Assembly: GCA_905213265.1 (NCBI GenBank)
Contig: CAJMHR010000051.1
Span: forward strand, 1-11,723
DNA: 11,723 bases
Direction: 5' to 3'
Source: an uncultured Collinsella sp.
GTDB taxonomy: Bacteria > Actinomycetota > Coriobacteriia > Coriobacteriales > Coriobacteriaceae
Below, piece by piece: positions 5,908-11,723 of this stretch (position 1 is the first letter of the stretch; each line of letters opens with the position of its first letter). Below the pieces are notes generated by a model, which saw only the letters and a list, made by a program, of their open reading frames with translations, was not told where the DNA came from and did no database searches. Both the position numbers and the translations under genes were made by a program.

Positions 5908-7911
5908 ATGTCGAAGCAAGCGGTCGTTGGAATCTTGGCGCATGTCGATGCCGGCAAGACCACGCTGGCCGAGGCCATGCTGTTCAACGCGGGTCGCATT
6001 CGCAAGCGCGGCCGCGTGGACGATGGCGATTCGCATCTGGATACGAACGAGATCGAGCGCGAACGTGGCATCACGATTTTCTCGTCGCAAGCCGTGCTCG
6101 ACCATGGCGATACCCACGTCATGCTCGTGGATGCGCCGGGGCATGTCGATTTTTCTGCTGAGGCAGAGCGCACGCTGCGCGCACTCGACTATGCGATTTT
6201 GGTTGTGGGTGCCAACGATGGCGTGCAAGGGCACACCGAAACCCTGTGGCGCCTGCTTGCGCGCTATGACATTCCGACATTCATCTATATCAACAAAATC
6301 GATTTGGAGAATCCCGGCCGCGATGTTTTGCTGGCACAGCTTGGGCAGCGTCTTTCCGAAGGCTGCCTGGATGCCAGCGAACTGTTGGCGGGCGGCACCG
6401 TTCAGGAGGACGCTGCTGCGTTGGACGAGGCGGCGCTCGAGGAGTTTCTTGAAGCGGGTGAGCTTTCCGTCGCAACGCTGTCGCGCATGGTTGCCGAGCG
6501 CAAGCTCTTTCCCTGCTTTGCCGGGTCGGCGCTCAAGGACCGGGGCGTGGACGAGCTGCTGGATGGTATATGCGCGCTGATGCGTGAGCGAACATGGCCC
6601 CAGGAGTTCGCCGCGCGTGTCTACCGCGTGAGTCGTGGAGACCGTGGCGAGCGTCTTGCCTGGGTCAAGGTGACGGGCGGTGTACTGCGTGCAAAGCAAG
6701 TTGTCGAGGGATGCTCTGGCGCCTCCACTTGGGAGCAGAAAGCTGATCAGGTGCGCATCTATAACGGCGAGAAGTATGAGCTTGCCCAAGAAGTTGCTGC
6801 TGGCGGTATTTGCGCCGTGACGGGCCTTGCGCACGTTCGCCCGGGGGACGCCCTGGGCGCGGAGCCCGCGGGCGATGCGCCCGTCATTGCGCCGGTCCTC
6901 ACCTATACGGTGCTTCCGGGCGAACACGATGTCCGTGCGGTGTTCCAAGCGCTGGCCGAGCTTGCCGACGAGGATCCCATGCTCGGCGTAAGCTGGAATA
7001 CGCATCTTGAACAGATTCATTTGCAGCTGATGGGCGCCGTGCAACTCGAGGTCGTGCAGCGGGTATTGGCCGATCGCTTTGGCCTTTCGGTTGCGTTTGA
7101 GCCCGGCGGCATTCTCTATAAGGAGACTATTTCGCAGCCGGTCGAGGGCGTGGGCCACTTTGAGCCGCTGCGCCACTATGCCGAGGTGCATCTGCGTCTG
7201 GAGCCGTTGCCAGCGGGTTCGGGCGTGCAGTTTGGTACCGTGACCTCGACCGACGAGCTCGATCTTAACTGGCAGCGTTTGGCACTCACCAACGCCATGG
7301 AGCGCGATCACCTGGGCGTGCTGACCGGCTCGCCCATCACCGATATTCGCATTACGCTCACGGGTGGCCGCGCTCATGCCAAGCACACCGAGGGTGGCGA
7401 TTTTCGCCAGGCCACGTACCGCGCGATTCGCCAGGGTTTGATGCAGGTGCGTGAGGCCGGCGCGGCGGTGCTGTTGGAGCCGTGGTATCGCTTTGAGCTC
7501 GAGGTGCCGGGGGAGTGCGTGGGCCGGGCGCTCTCGGATGCCACGCGCATGGGTGCCGAGTACGAGCCGCCGACGATGGCGGGCGACCGTGCGAAGCTTG
7601 TGGGTCGCGTACCGGCATCCGAGGTGCAGGATTACGCGCTGGAGGTGGCTGCCTACACGAGCGGTCGCGGGCATCTGTATCTGGAGTTCGCCGGTTACGC
7701 GCCCTGTCATGATGCCGAGCGCGTAATCGAGACGGCCGCCTATGAGCCCGAGGCCGATCTGCCCAACACGCCCGACTCGGTCTTTTGCTCTCACGGCGCC
7801 GGTTACACGGTCAAATGGTATGACGTACCCGCCGCGGCGCACGTAAAGATCGACCCCTCCACCTTCCGCCCCTGGCGAGCAGCAGACGCCGAGTTTTTCT
7901 GCCGTAGGTGA
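5908..7911 (+). CDS. Tet(M)/EF-G-like translational GTPase (ribosomal-protection-protein family paralogue)
   Basis: The ATG at 5908 gives 667 residues; AGAGGAG at 5897-5903 supports it over an in-frame TTG at 5839. Visible GTPase motifs: G1 'AHVDAGKT' (11-18), switch I 'RERGIT' (51-56), G3 'DAPGH' (75-79), G4 'NKID' (129-132) and a G5-like 'GSALKDRG' near 210-217. Domain II-V segments match Tet(M)/Tet(W)-type factors more than housekeeping EF-G, for example 'LEQIHLQLMGAVQLEVVQ' and the C-terminal 'EVQDYALEVAAYTSGRGHLYLEF'. Such proteins bind the ribosomal A-site region and hydrolyse GTP. In domain IV the segment facing the decoding centre reads 'GGRAHAKHTEGGDF' where Tet(M) has a 'YYSPVSTPADF'-type loop, so tetracycline release is doubtful. 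The C-terminal end also differs from Tet(M). It could be a translation factor for a stalled or stressed ribosome. The stop lies within the palindrome at 7906-7935. Confidence 0.85.
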   Translation: MSKQAVVGILAHVDAGKTTLAEAMLFNAGRIRKRGRVDDGDSHLDTNEIERERGITIFSSQAVLDHGDTHVMLVDAPGHVDFSAEAERTLRALDYAILVVGANDGVQGHTETLWRLLARYDIPTFIYINKIDLENPGRDVLLAQLGQRLSEGCLDASELLAGGTVQEDAAALDEAALEEFLEAGELSVATLSRMVAERKLFPCFAGSALKDRGVDELLDGICALMRERTWPQEFAARVYRVSRGDRGERLAWVKVTGGVLRAKQVVEGCSGASTWEQKADQVRIYNGEKYELAQEVAAGGICAVTGLAHVRPGDALGAEPAGDAPVIAPVLTYTVLPGEHDVRAVFQALAELADEDPMLGVSWNTHLEQIHLQLMGAVQLEVVQRVLADRFGLSVAFEPGGILYKETISQPVEGVGHFEPLRHYAEVHLRLEPLPAGSGVQFGTVTSTDELDLNWQRLALTNAMERDHLGVLTGSPITDIRITLTGGRAHAKHTEGGDFRQATYRAIRQGLMQVREAGAAVLLEPWYRFELEVPGECVGRALSDATRMGAEYEPPTMAGDRAKLVGRVPASEVQDYALEVAAYTSGRGHLYLEFAGYAPCHDAERVIETAAYEPEADLPNTPDSVFCSHGAGYTVKWYDVPAAAHVKIDPSTFRPWRAADAEFFCRR

Positions 7912-7935
7912 CAAAGGGCGGCCCCTTTGTCACCT
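7906..7935. repeat. Perfect palindrome overlapping the stop of the Tet(M)-like gene
   Basis: AGGTGACAAAGGG (7906-7918) and CCCTTTGTCACCT (7923-7935) form a perfect 13-bp stem with a CGGC loop. The TGA stop (7909-7911) is part of the left arm. No T-tract follows, so it is a poor intrinsic terminator. It shares TGACAAAGGG with the palindrome at 11631-11663 while the outer bases differ. Confidence 0.8.
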
Positions 7936-7940
7936 GCTGA

Positions 7941-7986
7941 TGGTATAACTCGGTATAAGTTGGTATAACTGTTACCAGGGTTTACC
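7941..7986 (+). promoter_or_regulatory. Array of 10-bp-phased GGTATAA repeats before the ATPase gene
   Basis: Three direct repeats with an exact 10-bp period: TGGTATAACT (7941-7950), CGGTATAAGT (7951-7960) and TGGTATAACT (7961-7970). Two inverted TTACC half-sites continue the same phase (7972-7976, 7982-7986). All lie on one face of the helix. Repeats 1 and 3 also read as extended -10 elements (TG-G-TATAAC). Use of the third would start transcription near 7976 and give a leader of about 28 nt, with the ribosome site GAGGAGG at 7992-7998. This looks like a multimeric operator superimposed on a promoter. Confidence 0.6.
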
Positions 7987-8003
7987 GATCCGAGGAGGCC
8001 GAC

Positions 8004-9122
8004 ATGAATCCAAATCCCTTTAAGCCAACGGCAGGCAAGCGGCCTCCGATGCTCATCGGTCGAGAGTCGGTCATCGAAGATTTTGAGGAAGGGCTCGACA
8101 ACGGCGCCGGAGCGCCGGGTAGGCTCATGCTCATTACGGGAAACCGCGGCTGCGGCAAAACGGTTCTCCTGCGGGAGCTGCAACGTCTAGCCAGCGAGCG
8201 CGGATGGGCGGTTATCTCCGATTCCGCTTCGCTTGGCTTATGCGACCGCTTAGCCGACGCGCTTCGCTCGAATAAACCCGTTGTGACGTCAATGGAGTTC
8301 GGGCCGTCGTTTGGCCGGATGTCGGTCGAGGCGGCGCGAGCAAAGGGCGAGACGTTACGAGGGCTGGTCAACGAGCGCCTCAAGAAGCTCGGTCCAGGCA
8401 AGGGCATACTGTTTGCGATTGACGAGGCGCAGTCTGCGTCTATCGAGGAGCTGGCGGCTCTTGCCGTTCTCTATCAGCAAGTGCTCGGAGATCAGGATGC
8501 TACGGGATTGCCCGATAGCGACCAGCGCGGTCTTGCGCTGGTGTTCGCTGGATTGCCCAGTATGGTTGATGACTTGCTCGAAGAGCCGAGCGTGACGTTT
8601 TTGCGCCGTGCCCAGCAGCGTACGCTGGGGGCGATTTCTTTGCCCAAGGTGCGCGATTCATATATCCAGACGGTCAAAGACGCTGGTCTTTACGTTGACG
8701 CGGAGACGGCGGACCTTGCGGCACGCAAGAGCATGGGGCATCCCTATATGGTTCAGCTGGTGGGCTATTACATGTGGCGCTCTGCTGTCCGACGTGGCTC
8801 GCAGGCCATTGAAAGGCGTGATGTCGAGGATGGCCATGCGGATGCCGTCTCCGAGTTCTATGAAGCAGTGGACTCTCCCTTGTATTACGGGCTGCGCAGT
8901 CCACAGCGCCTTTTTATCGAGGCTATGGCGGTTGACGAGAACAAACCGACGCGCATGGCGGACATCATTGAGCGTTGTGATCGTACCCAGAGCTGGGCGA
9001 GCAAATATCGCGCAAGCCTGATTCGCGAGCGCGTCATCGAGGCTGCTGGATACGGCCTCGTCCGGCTTACCGTGCCCATGCTGGGCGAGTACATTCGCAA
9101 TCGAGTTTTATGGCATGAGTAG
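8004..9122 (+). CDS. AAA+-type P-loop ATPase with C-terminal winged-helix-like region
   Basis: A 372-residue protein. The N-terminal 'NPFKPTAGKRPPMLIGRE' is a typical entry to Orc1/Cdc6-like and STAND-like AAA+ ATPases. Walker A is 'GNRGCGKT' (46-53) and Walker B 'GILFAIDEAQ' (134-143), with Asp140-Glu141. A sensor-1-like strand 'LALVFAGLP' lies at about 177-185 and the arginine-containing 'FLRRAQQRT' follows. The C-terminal third (from about residue 285) is helical and charged and ends in a possible winged helix ('TRMADIIERCDRTQSWASKYRASLIRERVIEAAGYGLVRL' region). Similar unnamed ATP-binding proteins are widespread in Actinobacteria with no settled function. The start is ATG 8004 after GAGGAGG. 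Its last 8 bp overlap the UvrA-paralogue start (ATGAGTAG), implying translational coupling. Regulation probably acts on the phased repeats upstream. Confidence 0.85.
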   Translation: MNPNPFKPTAGKRPPMLIGRESVIEDFEEGLDNGAGAPGRLMLITGNRGCGKTVLLRELQRLASERGWAVISDSASLGLCDRLADALRSNKPVVTSMEFGPSFGRMSVEAARAKGETLRGLVNERLKKLGPGKGILFAIDEAQSASIEELAALAVLYQQVLGDQDATGLPDSDQRGLALVFAGLPSMVDDLLEEPSVTFLRRAQQRTLGAISLPKVRDSYIQTVKDAGLYVDAETADLAARKSMGHPYMVQLVGYYMWRSAVRRGSQAIERRDVEDGHADAVSEFYEAVDSPLYYGLRSPQRLFIEAMAVDENKPTRMADIIERCDRTQSWASKYRASLIRERVIEAAGYGLVRLTVPMLGEYIRNRVLWHE

Positions 9123-11628
9123 GGTGATAAAGGTGACGGAACAGAAGATGAGCCCGCAGGCTATCGAGGTGCGTGGCGCGCGTGTCCATAACCTCAAAGA
9201 CATCGATATCGATATTCCGCTGGGAAAGCTCGTGGGTATTGCCGGCGTGTCGGGTTCGGGCAAGAGCTCGCTGGCGCTGGGGGTTCTTTATGCCGAGGGC
9301 TCGCGCCGTTACCTGGAGGCGCTCAGCACCTATACCCGCCGTCGTCTGACACAGGCCGAGCACGCCCAGGTGGACGAGGTGCTGCACGTACCGGCGGCGC
9401 TCGCATTGCATCAGCGCCCCAGCGTGCCGGGCGTGCGTTCCACCTTTGGCACCATGACCGAGCTCAACAACAGCCTGCGCCTGCTCTTTAGCCGCTGTGC
9501 CCATCACGTGTGCCCGCGCTGCGGGGCGCGTGTGGAGCCGAGCCTTAACGTGGCTGCGGGCCTGTCGCTCACGTGCCCTGCGTGCGGTCGCGAGTTCTAC
9601 GCGCCGAGTGCCGAGGATTTGGCTTTCAATAGCGGCGGTGCGTGCCCCACCTGTGGCGGCACCGGTGTCATGCGCGAGGTGGACGAGGCGAGTCTGGTGC
9701 CCGACGAGTCAAAGACTATCAACGAGGGTGCGGTGCTTCCCTGGGGTACGCTCATGTGGGATCTGATGAAGCAGGTGGCTGGCGAGATGGGCGTGCGCAC
9801 CGACGTGCCGTTTAACCAGCTCACGCCTCAAGAGCGCGACATCGTGTTTCATGGTCCGGCGGTTAAGAAGCACATTCTCTACGTTCCCAAAAACGGCGAG
9901 GGCGCCACGCCGCTCGACTTCACCTATTACAACGCCGTCTATACCGTCGAGAACGCACTCGCAAAGGTCAAAGACGATAAGGGTCTCAAACGCGTTGCAC
10001 GCTTTTTGCGCGAGGGGCCATGCCGCGATTGCGGTGGCACGCGTCTCTCCGAGGCTGCGCGCCAGCCCCAGGTGTGCGGTATCAATCTAGCGCAGGCCGC
10101 GGCCATGACGTTAGGCGAGGCGATTGAGTGGGTGCGAGGGGTGCCCGCATCCTTGCCGCCCGAGATGCGGCCCATGGCGACGGATATCTGCGATTCGTTT
10201 TTGAGCGCGGCCCGTCGTCTGGTCGACCTGGGTCTCGATTACCTTTCACTCGACCGCGCCGGTGCCACGCTCTCCACGGGTGAGCGCCAGCGTGTGCAGC
10301 TCGCCCGCGTGGTGCGCAACCGGTCGACGGGTGTGCTTTATGTGCTGGACGAGCCTTCGATCGGCCTGCATCCTGCCAATGTCGACGGCTTGGTGGGCGT
10401 GATGCGCGATCTGGTGGATGACGGCAACACCGTGGTTGTTGTCGACCACGACACGCGCGTACTGGCGGAAGCCGACTATCTGGTCGAGATGGGCCCCGTT
10501 GCCGGAGCAGGCGGCGGTAACGTGATTGCCGCTGGTACGGTGGACGAGGTCGAACAATCGCAGGGCAGCCGCATCGCCCCGTTTTTGCGCGCAGAGTCCA
10601 AGCGCTTGCGTCCGCAGGTGACTGACGAGGAAATGTTCGACCAGGGCCATATCCGCATGGCGACCGATGCCATCCATACCGTCAAGCCGCTCGAAGTCGA
10701 TATCCCGCGCGGCCGTCTCGTTGCGGTGACGGGCGTTTCGGGTTCGGGTAAGACGACGTTGGTGCTCGAGACGCTCATCCCGGCACTCAAGGCGCAGGCA
10801 GCCGGCGAGCGCCTGCCGGGGCACGTGCGTTGGGTCGATGCCGAGGGTATTGCCCGCGCAAACCTGATTGACGCTACGCCCATCGGCGCCAACGTGCGCT
10901 CGACGGTAGCGACTTATGCCGACATCCATGATGAGCTGCGCCGCGCCTTCGCCCGTACGCCCGAGGCCAAGGCAGCCGGCTACAAGGCGGGCGCCTTTAG
11001 CTACAACACCGGCGCCTTGCGCTGCCCTACGTGTGACGGCACGGGCTCGATATCGCTCGACGTGCAGTTTTTGCCCGACGTCGAGATCGTCTGCCCAGCA
11101 TGCCGTGGTTCGCGCTACGCCGAGGCCGCCTCGCATATCCATCGCGAGGGTAAGGACGGGAGCTTGCTGACGTTGCCGCAGCTCATGGACATGAGTGTGG
11201 ACGAGGCCATCGACGCCACACTGGGACTCAAGAAGGTTCAGACGCGCTTGCAGACCTTGCACGACCTGGGCCTGGGTTATCTCACACTTGGCGAGCCCAC
11301 ACCGGCGCTCTCGGGTGGCGAGGCTCAGCGTCTTAAGCTTGCGAGCGAGATGGGCCGCGTGCAGGACGACGCCGTATTCGTGTTCGACGAGCCCACGATC
11401 GGCCTGCATCCGCTCGATGTTCAGGTGTTGCTGAGTGTGTTCGACGGCCTCGTTGCCAAGGGCGCCACGGTTATCGTGATCGAACACGATCTCGACCTTA
11501 TCCGTAACGCCGATTACGTGATCGACATGGGGCCGGGCGGTGGCGACGCGGGCGGGCAAATCGTCTGCGCCGGCACGCCGGGCGACATCGCGGCTTGCTC
11601 CAAGAGCATTACCGGTCGCTACCTATAG
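9115..11628 (+). CDS. UvrA paralogue without UvrB-binding domain (class II, UvrA2-like)
   Basis: 837 residues against about 940-950 for housekeeping UvrA. It has two ABC ATPase modules. Module 1: Walker A 'GVSGSGKS' 44-51, signature 'LSTGERQR' 386-393, Walker B 'VLYVLDEPSIGLH' 407-419. Module 2: Walker A 'GVSGSGKT' 540-547, signature 'LSGGEAQR' 732-739, Walker B 'VFVFDEPTIGLH' 754-765. Zinc modules: Cys154/157 with Cys177/180, and Cys637/640 with Cys660/663, matching UvrA's C-x2-C-x19-C-x2-C spacing. Canonical UvrA has roughly 120 residues of UvrB-binding domain between the first module's 'HvCP.C' and the first zinc module. Here only 17 residues separate Cys136 from Cys154. UvrA2 proteins bind DNA and contribute to damage or intercalator tolerance without UvrB loading. 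The start is taken at 9115 (8-bp overlap with the ATPase gene). An ATG at 9148 is an alternative, since conserved sequence begins after it. Confidence 0.9.
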   Translation: MSRVIKVTEQKMSPQAIEVRGARVHNLKDIDIDIPLGKLVGIAGVSGSGKSSLALGVLYAEGSRRYLEALSTYTRRRLTQAEHAQVDEVLHVPAALALHQRPSVPGVRSTFGTMTELNNSLRLLFSRCAHHVCPRCGARVEPSLNVAAGLSLTCPACGREFYAPSAEDLAFNSGGACPTCGGTGVMREVDEASLVPDESKTINEGAVLPWGTLMWDLMKQVAGEMGVRTDVPFNQLTPQERDIVFHGPAVKKHILYVPKNGEGATPLDFTYYNAVYTVENALAKVKDDKGLKRVARFLREGPCRDCGGTRLSEAARQPQVCGINLAQAAAMTLGEAIEWVRGVPASLPPEMRPMATDICDSFLSAARRLVDLGLDYLSLDRAGATLSTGERQRVQLARVVRNRSTGVLYVLDEPSIGLHPANVDGLVGVMRDLVDDGNTVVVVDHDTRVLAEADYLVEMGPVAGAGGGNVIAAGTVDEVEQSQGSRIAPFLRAESKRLRPQVTDEEMFDQGHIRMATDAIHTVKPLEVDIPRGRLVAVTGVSGSGKTTLVLETLIPALKAQAAGERLPGHVRWVDAEGIARANLIDATPIGANVRSTVATYADIHDELRRAFARTPEAKAAGYKAGAFSYNTGALRCPTCDGTGSISLDVQFLPDVEIVCPACRGSRYAEAASHIHREGKDGSLLTLPQLMDMSVDEAIDATLGLKKVQTRLQTLHDLGLGYLTLGEPTPALSGGEAQRLKLASEMGRVQDDAVFVFDEPTIGLHPLDVQVLLSVFDGLVAKGATVIVIEHDLDLIRNADYVIDMGPGGGDAGGQIVCAGTPGDIAACSKSITGRYL

Positions 11629-11630
11629 GC

Positions 11631-11663
11631 AATGTGACAAAGGGACTGCCCCTTTGCCACATT
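11631..11663. repeat. Palindrome after the UvrA-paralogue gene
   Basis: AATGTGACAAAGGG (11631-11644) and CCCTTTGCCACATT (11650-11663) form a 14-bp stem with one mismatch and an ACTGC loop, starting 2 bp after the TAG stop. It contains GGGAC and shares TGACAAAGGG with 7906-7935. No T-tract follows on the plus strand. If the tail gene on the right is real, this sits between convergent genes and may end transcription of both. Confidence 0.75.
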
Positions 11664-11668
11664 GACTT

Positions 11669-11723
11669 CTATTTCACGCATTGAGCCGCGAGATAGTCGC
11701 GGAAGAATGGCAATTCAAATGCG
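11669..11723 (-). CDS. Probable C-terminal tail of a convergent gene (rest outside window)
   Basis: On the minus strand a frame is open from the right edge to TAG at 11669-11671. Its last 17 residues read 'AFELPFFRDYLAAQCVK', a protein-like composition with ordinary codons. Seventeen codons are too few to prove coding, and the product cannot be named. The placement, convergent with the UvrA paralogue and separated by a palindrome, is typical. Confidence 0.4.
   Translation of the reverse strand, partial: AFELPFFRDYLAAQCVK

Noticed and set aside
5695..7914. A 739-codon open frame on the minus strand
   Set aside because: It lies exactly antisense to the Tet(M)-like gene, has no recognisable domains or ribosome site, and arises from GC-rich codon use on the other strand.
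7941..7970. The three 10-bp repeats as a CRISPR or a plasmid-type replication iteron array
   Set aside because: The units are far too short and lack spacers for CRISPR. There is no replication-initiator gene or AT-rich unwinding region next to them, so a promoter/operator reading fits better.
10246..11559. A 437-codon open frame on the minus strand
   Set aside because: It is antisense to the second half of the UvrA paralogue, is His/Arg/Asp-rich in a shadow-like way, and shows no family motif.
11686..11702. Inverted repeat CCGCGA / TCGCGG near the right edge
   Set aside because: It falls inside the probable coding tail of the minus-strand gene (the RDYLA codons) and has no T-tract, so I treat it as chance.

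Overview
The window looks like a chromosomal segment of a GC-rich Gram-positive bacterium. My best guess is class Coriobacteriia, probably Collinsella or a close relative. This rests on base composition, Actinobacteria-like proteins, strong AGGAGG-type ribosome sites and the style of the short intergenic palindromes. No rRNA or other decisive marker is present, so the assignment is inference. I see no insertion sequence, CRISPR array, tRNA, rRNA or recognisable phage module.

Layout. Positions 1-584 (+) hold the 3' part of a LysR-type regulator. It converges on a MATE-family exporter (612-1994, -). A gap with several GGGAC-cored palindromes follows (about 2071-2154). Next comes rlmA, a 23S rRNA guanine-N1 methyltransferase (2211-3023, +). 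It ends in a palindrome and an intrinsic terminator, and faces a four-helix membrane protein (3149-3550, -). After that lie a 47-residue single-helix membrane peptide (3780-3923, +) and rsmJ, a 16S rRNA methyltransferase (3987-4691, +). A small Cys/His-rich protein (4740-5036, -) and a GNAT acetyltransferase (5111-5602, +) diverge from a shared control region with an 8-bp inverted repeat. The GNAT gene ends in a perfect intrinsic terminator.

From 5664 to 5841 is a GC-rich, hairpin-rich stretch with no convincing gene. A Tet(M)/EF-G-like GTPase follows (5908-7911, +). An array of 10-bp-phased GGTATAA repeats (7941-7986) then precedes a two-gene unit: an AAA+-type ATPase (8004-9122) overlapping by 8 bp a UvrA paralogue without the UvrB-binding domain (9115-11628). 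The right edge probably holds the tail of a convergent gene (11669-11723, -).

Themes. Three genes act on or near the ribosome (RlmA, RsmJ and the Tet(M)-like GTPase). MATE pumps and UvrA2-like proteins belong to families linked elsewhere to drug or genotoxin tolerance, but nothing here proves a joint pathway. The strongest candidates for something undescribed are the ATPase/UvrA2 pair with its helically phased promoter repeats, and the set of short palindromes whose stems differ completely while a GGGAC-like core recurs. The Tet(M)-like protein also lacks the residues that dislodge tetracycline in Tet(M), so its role is probably not classical resistance.
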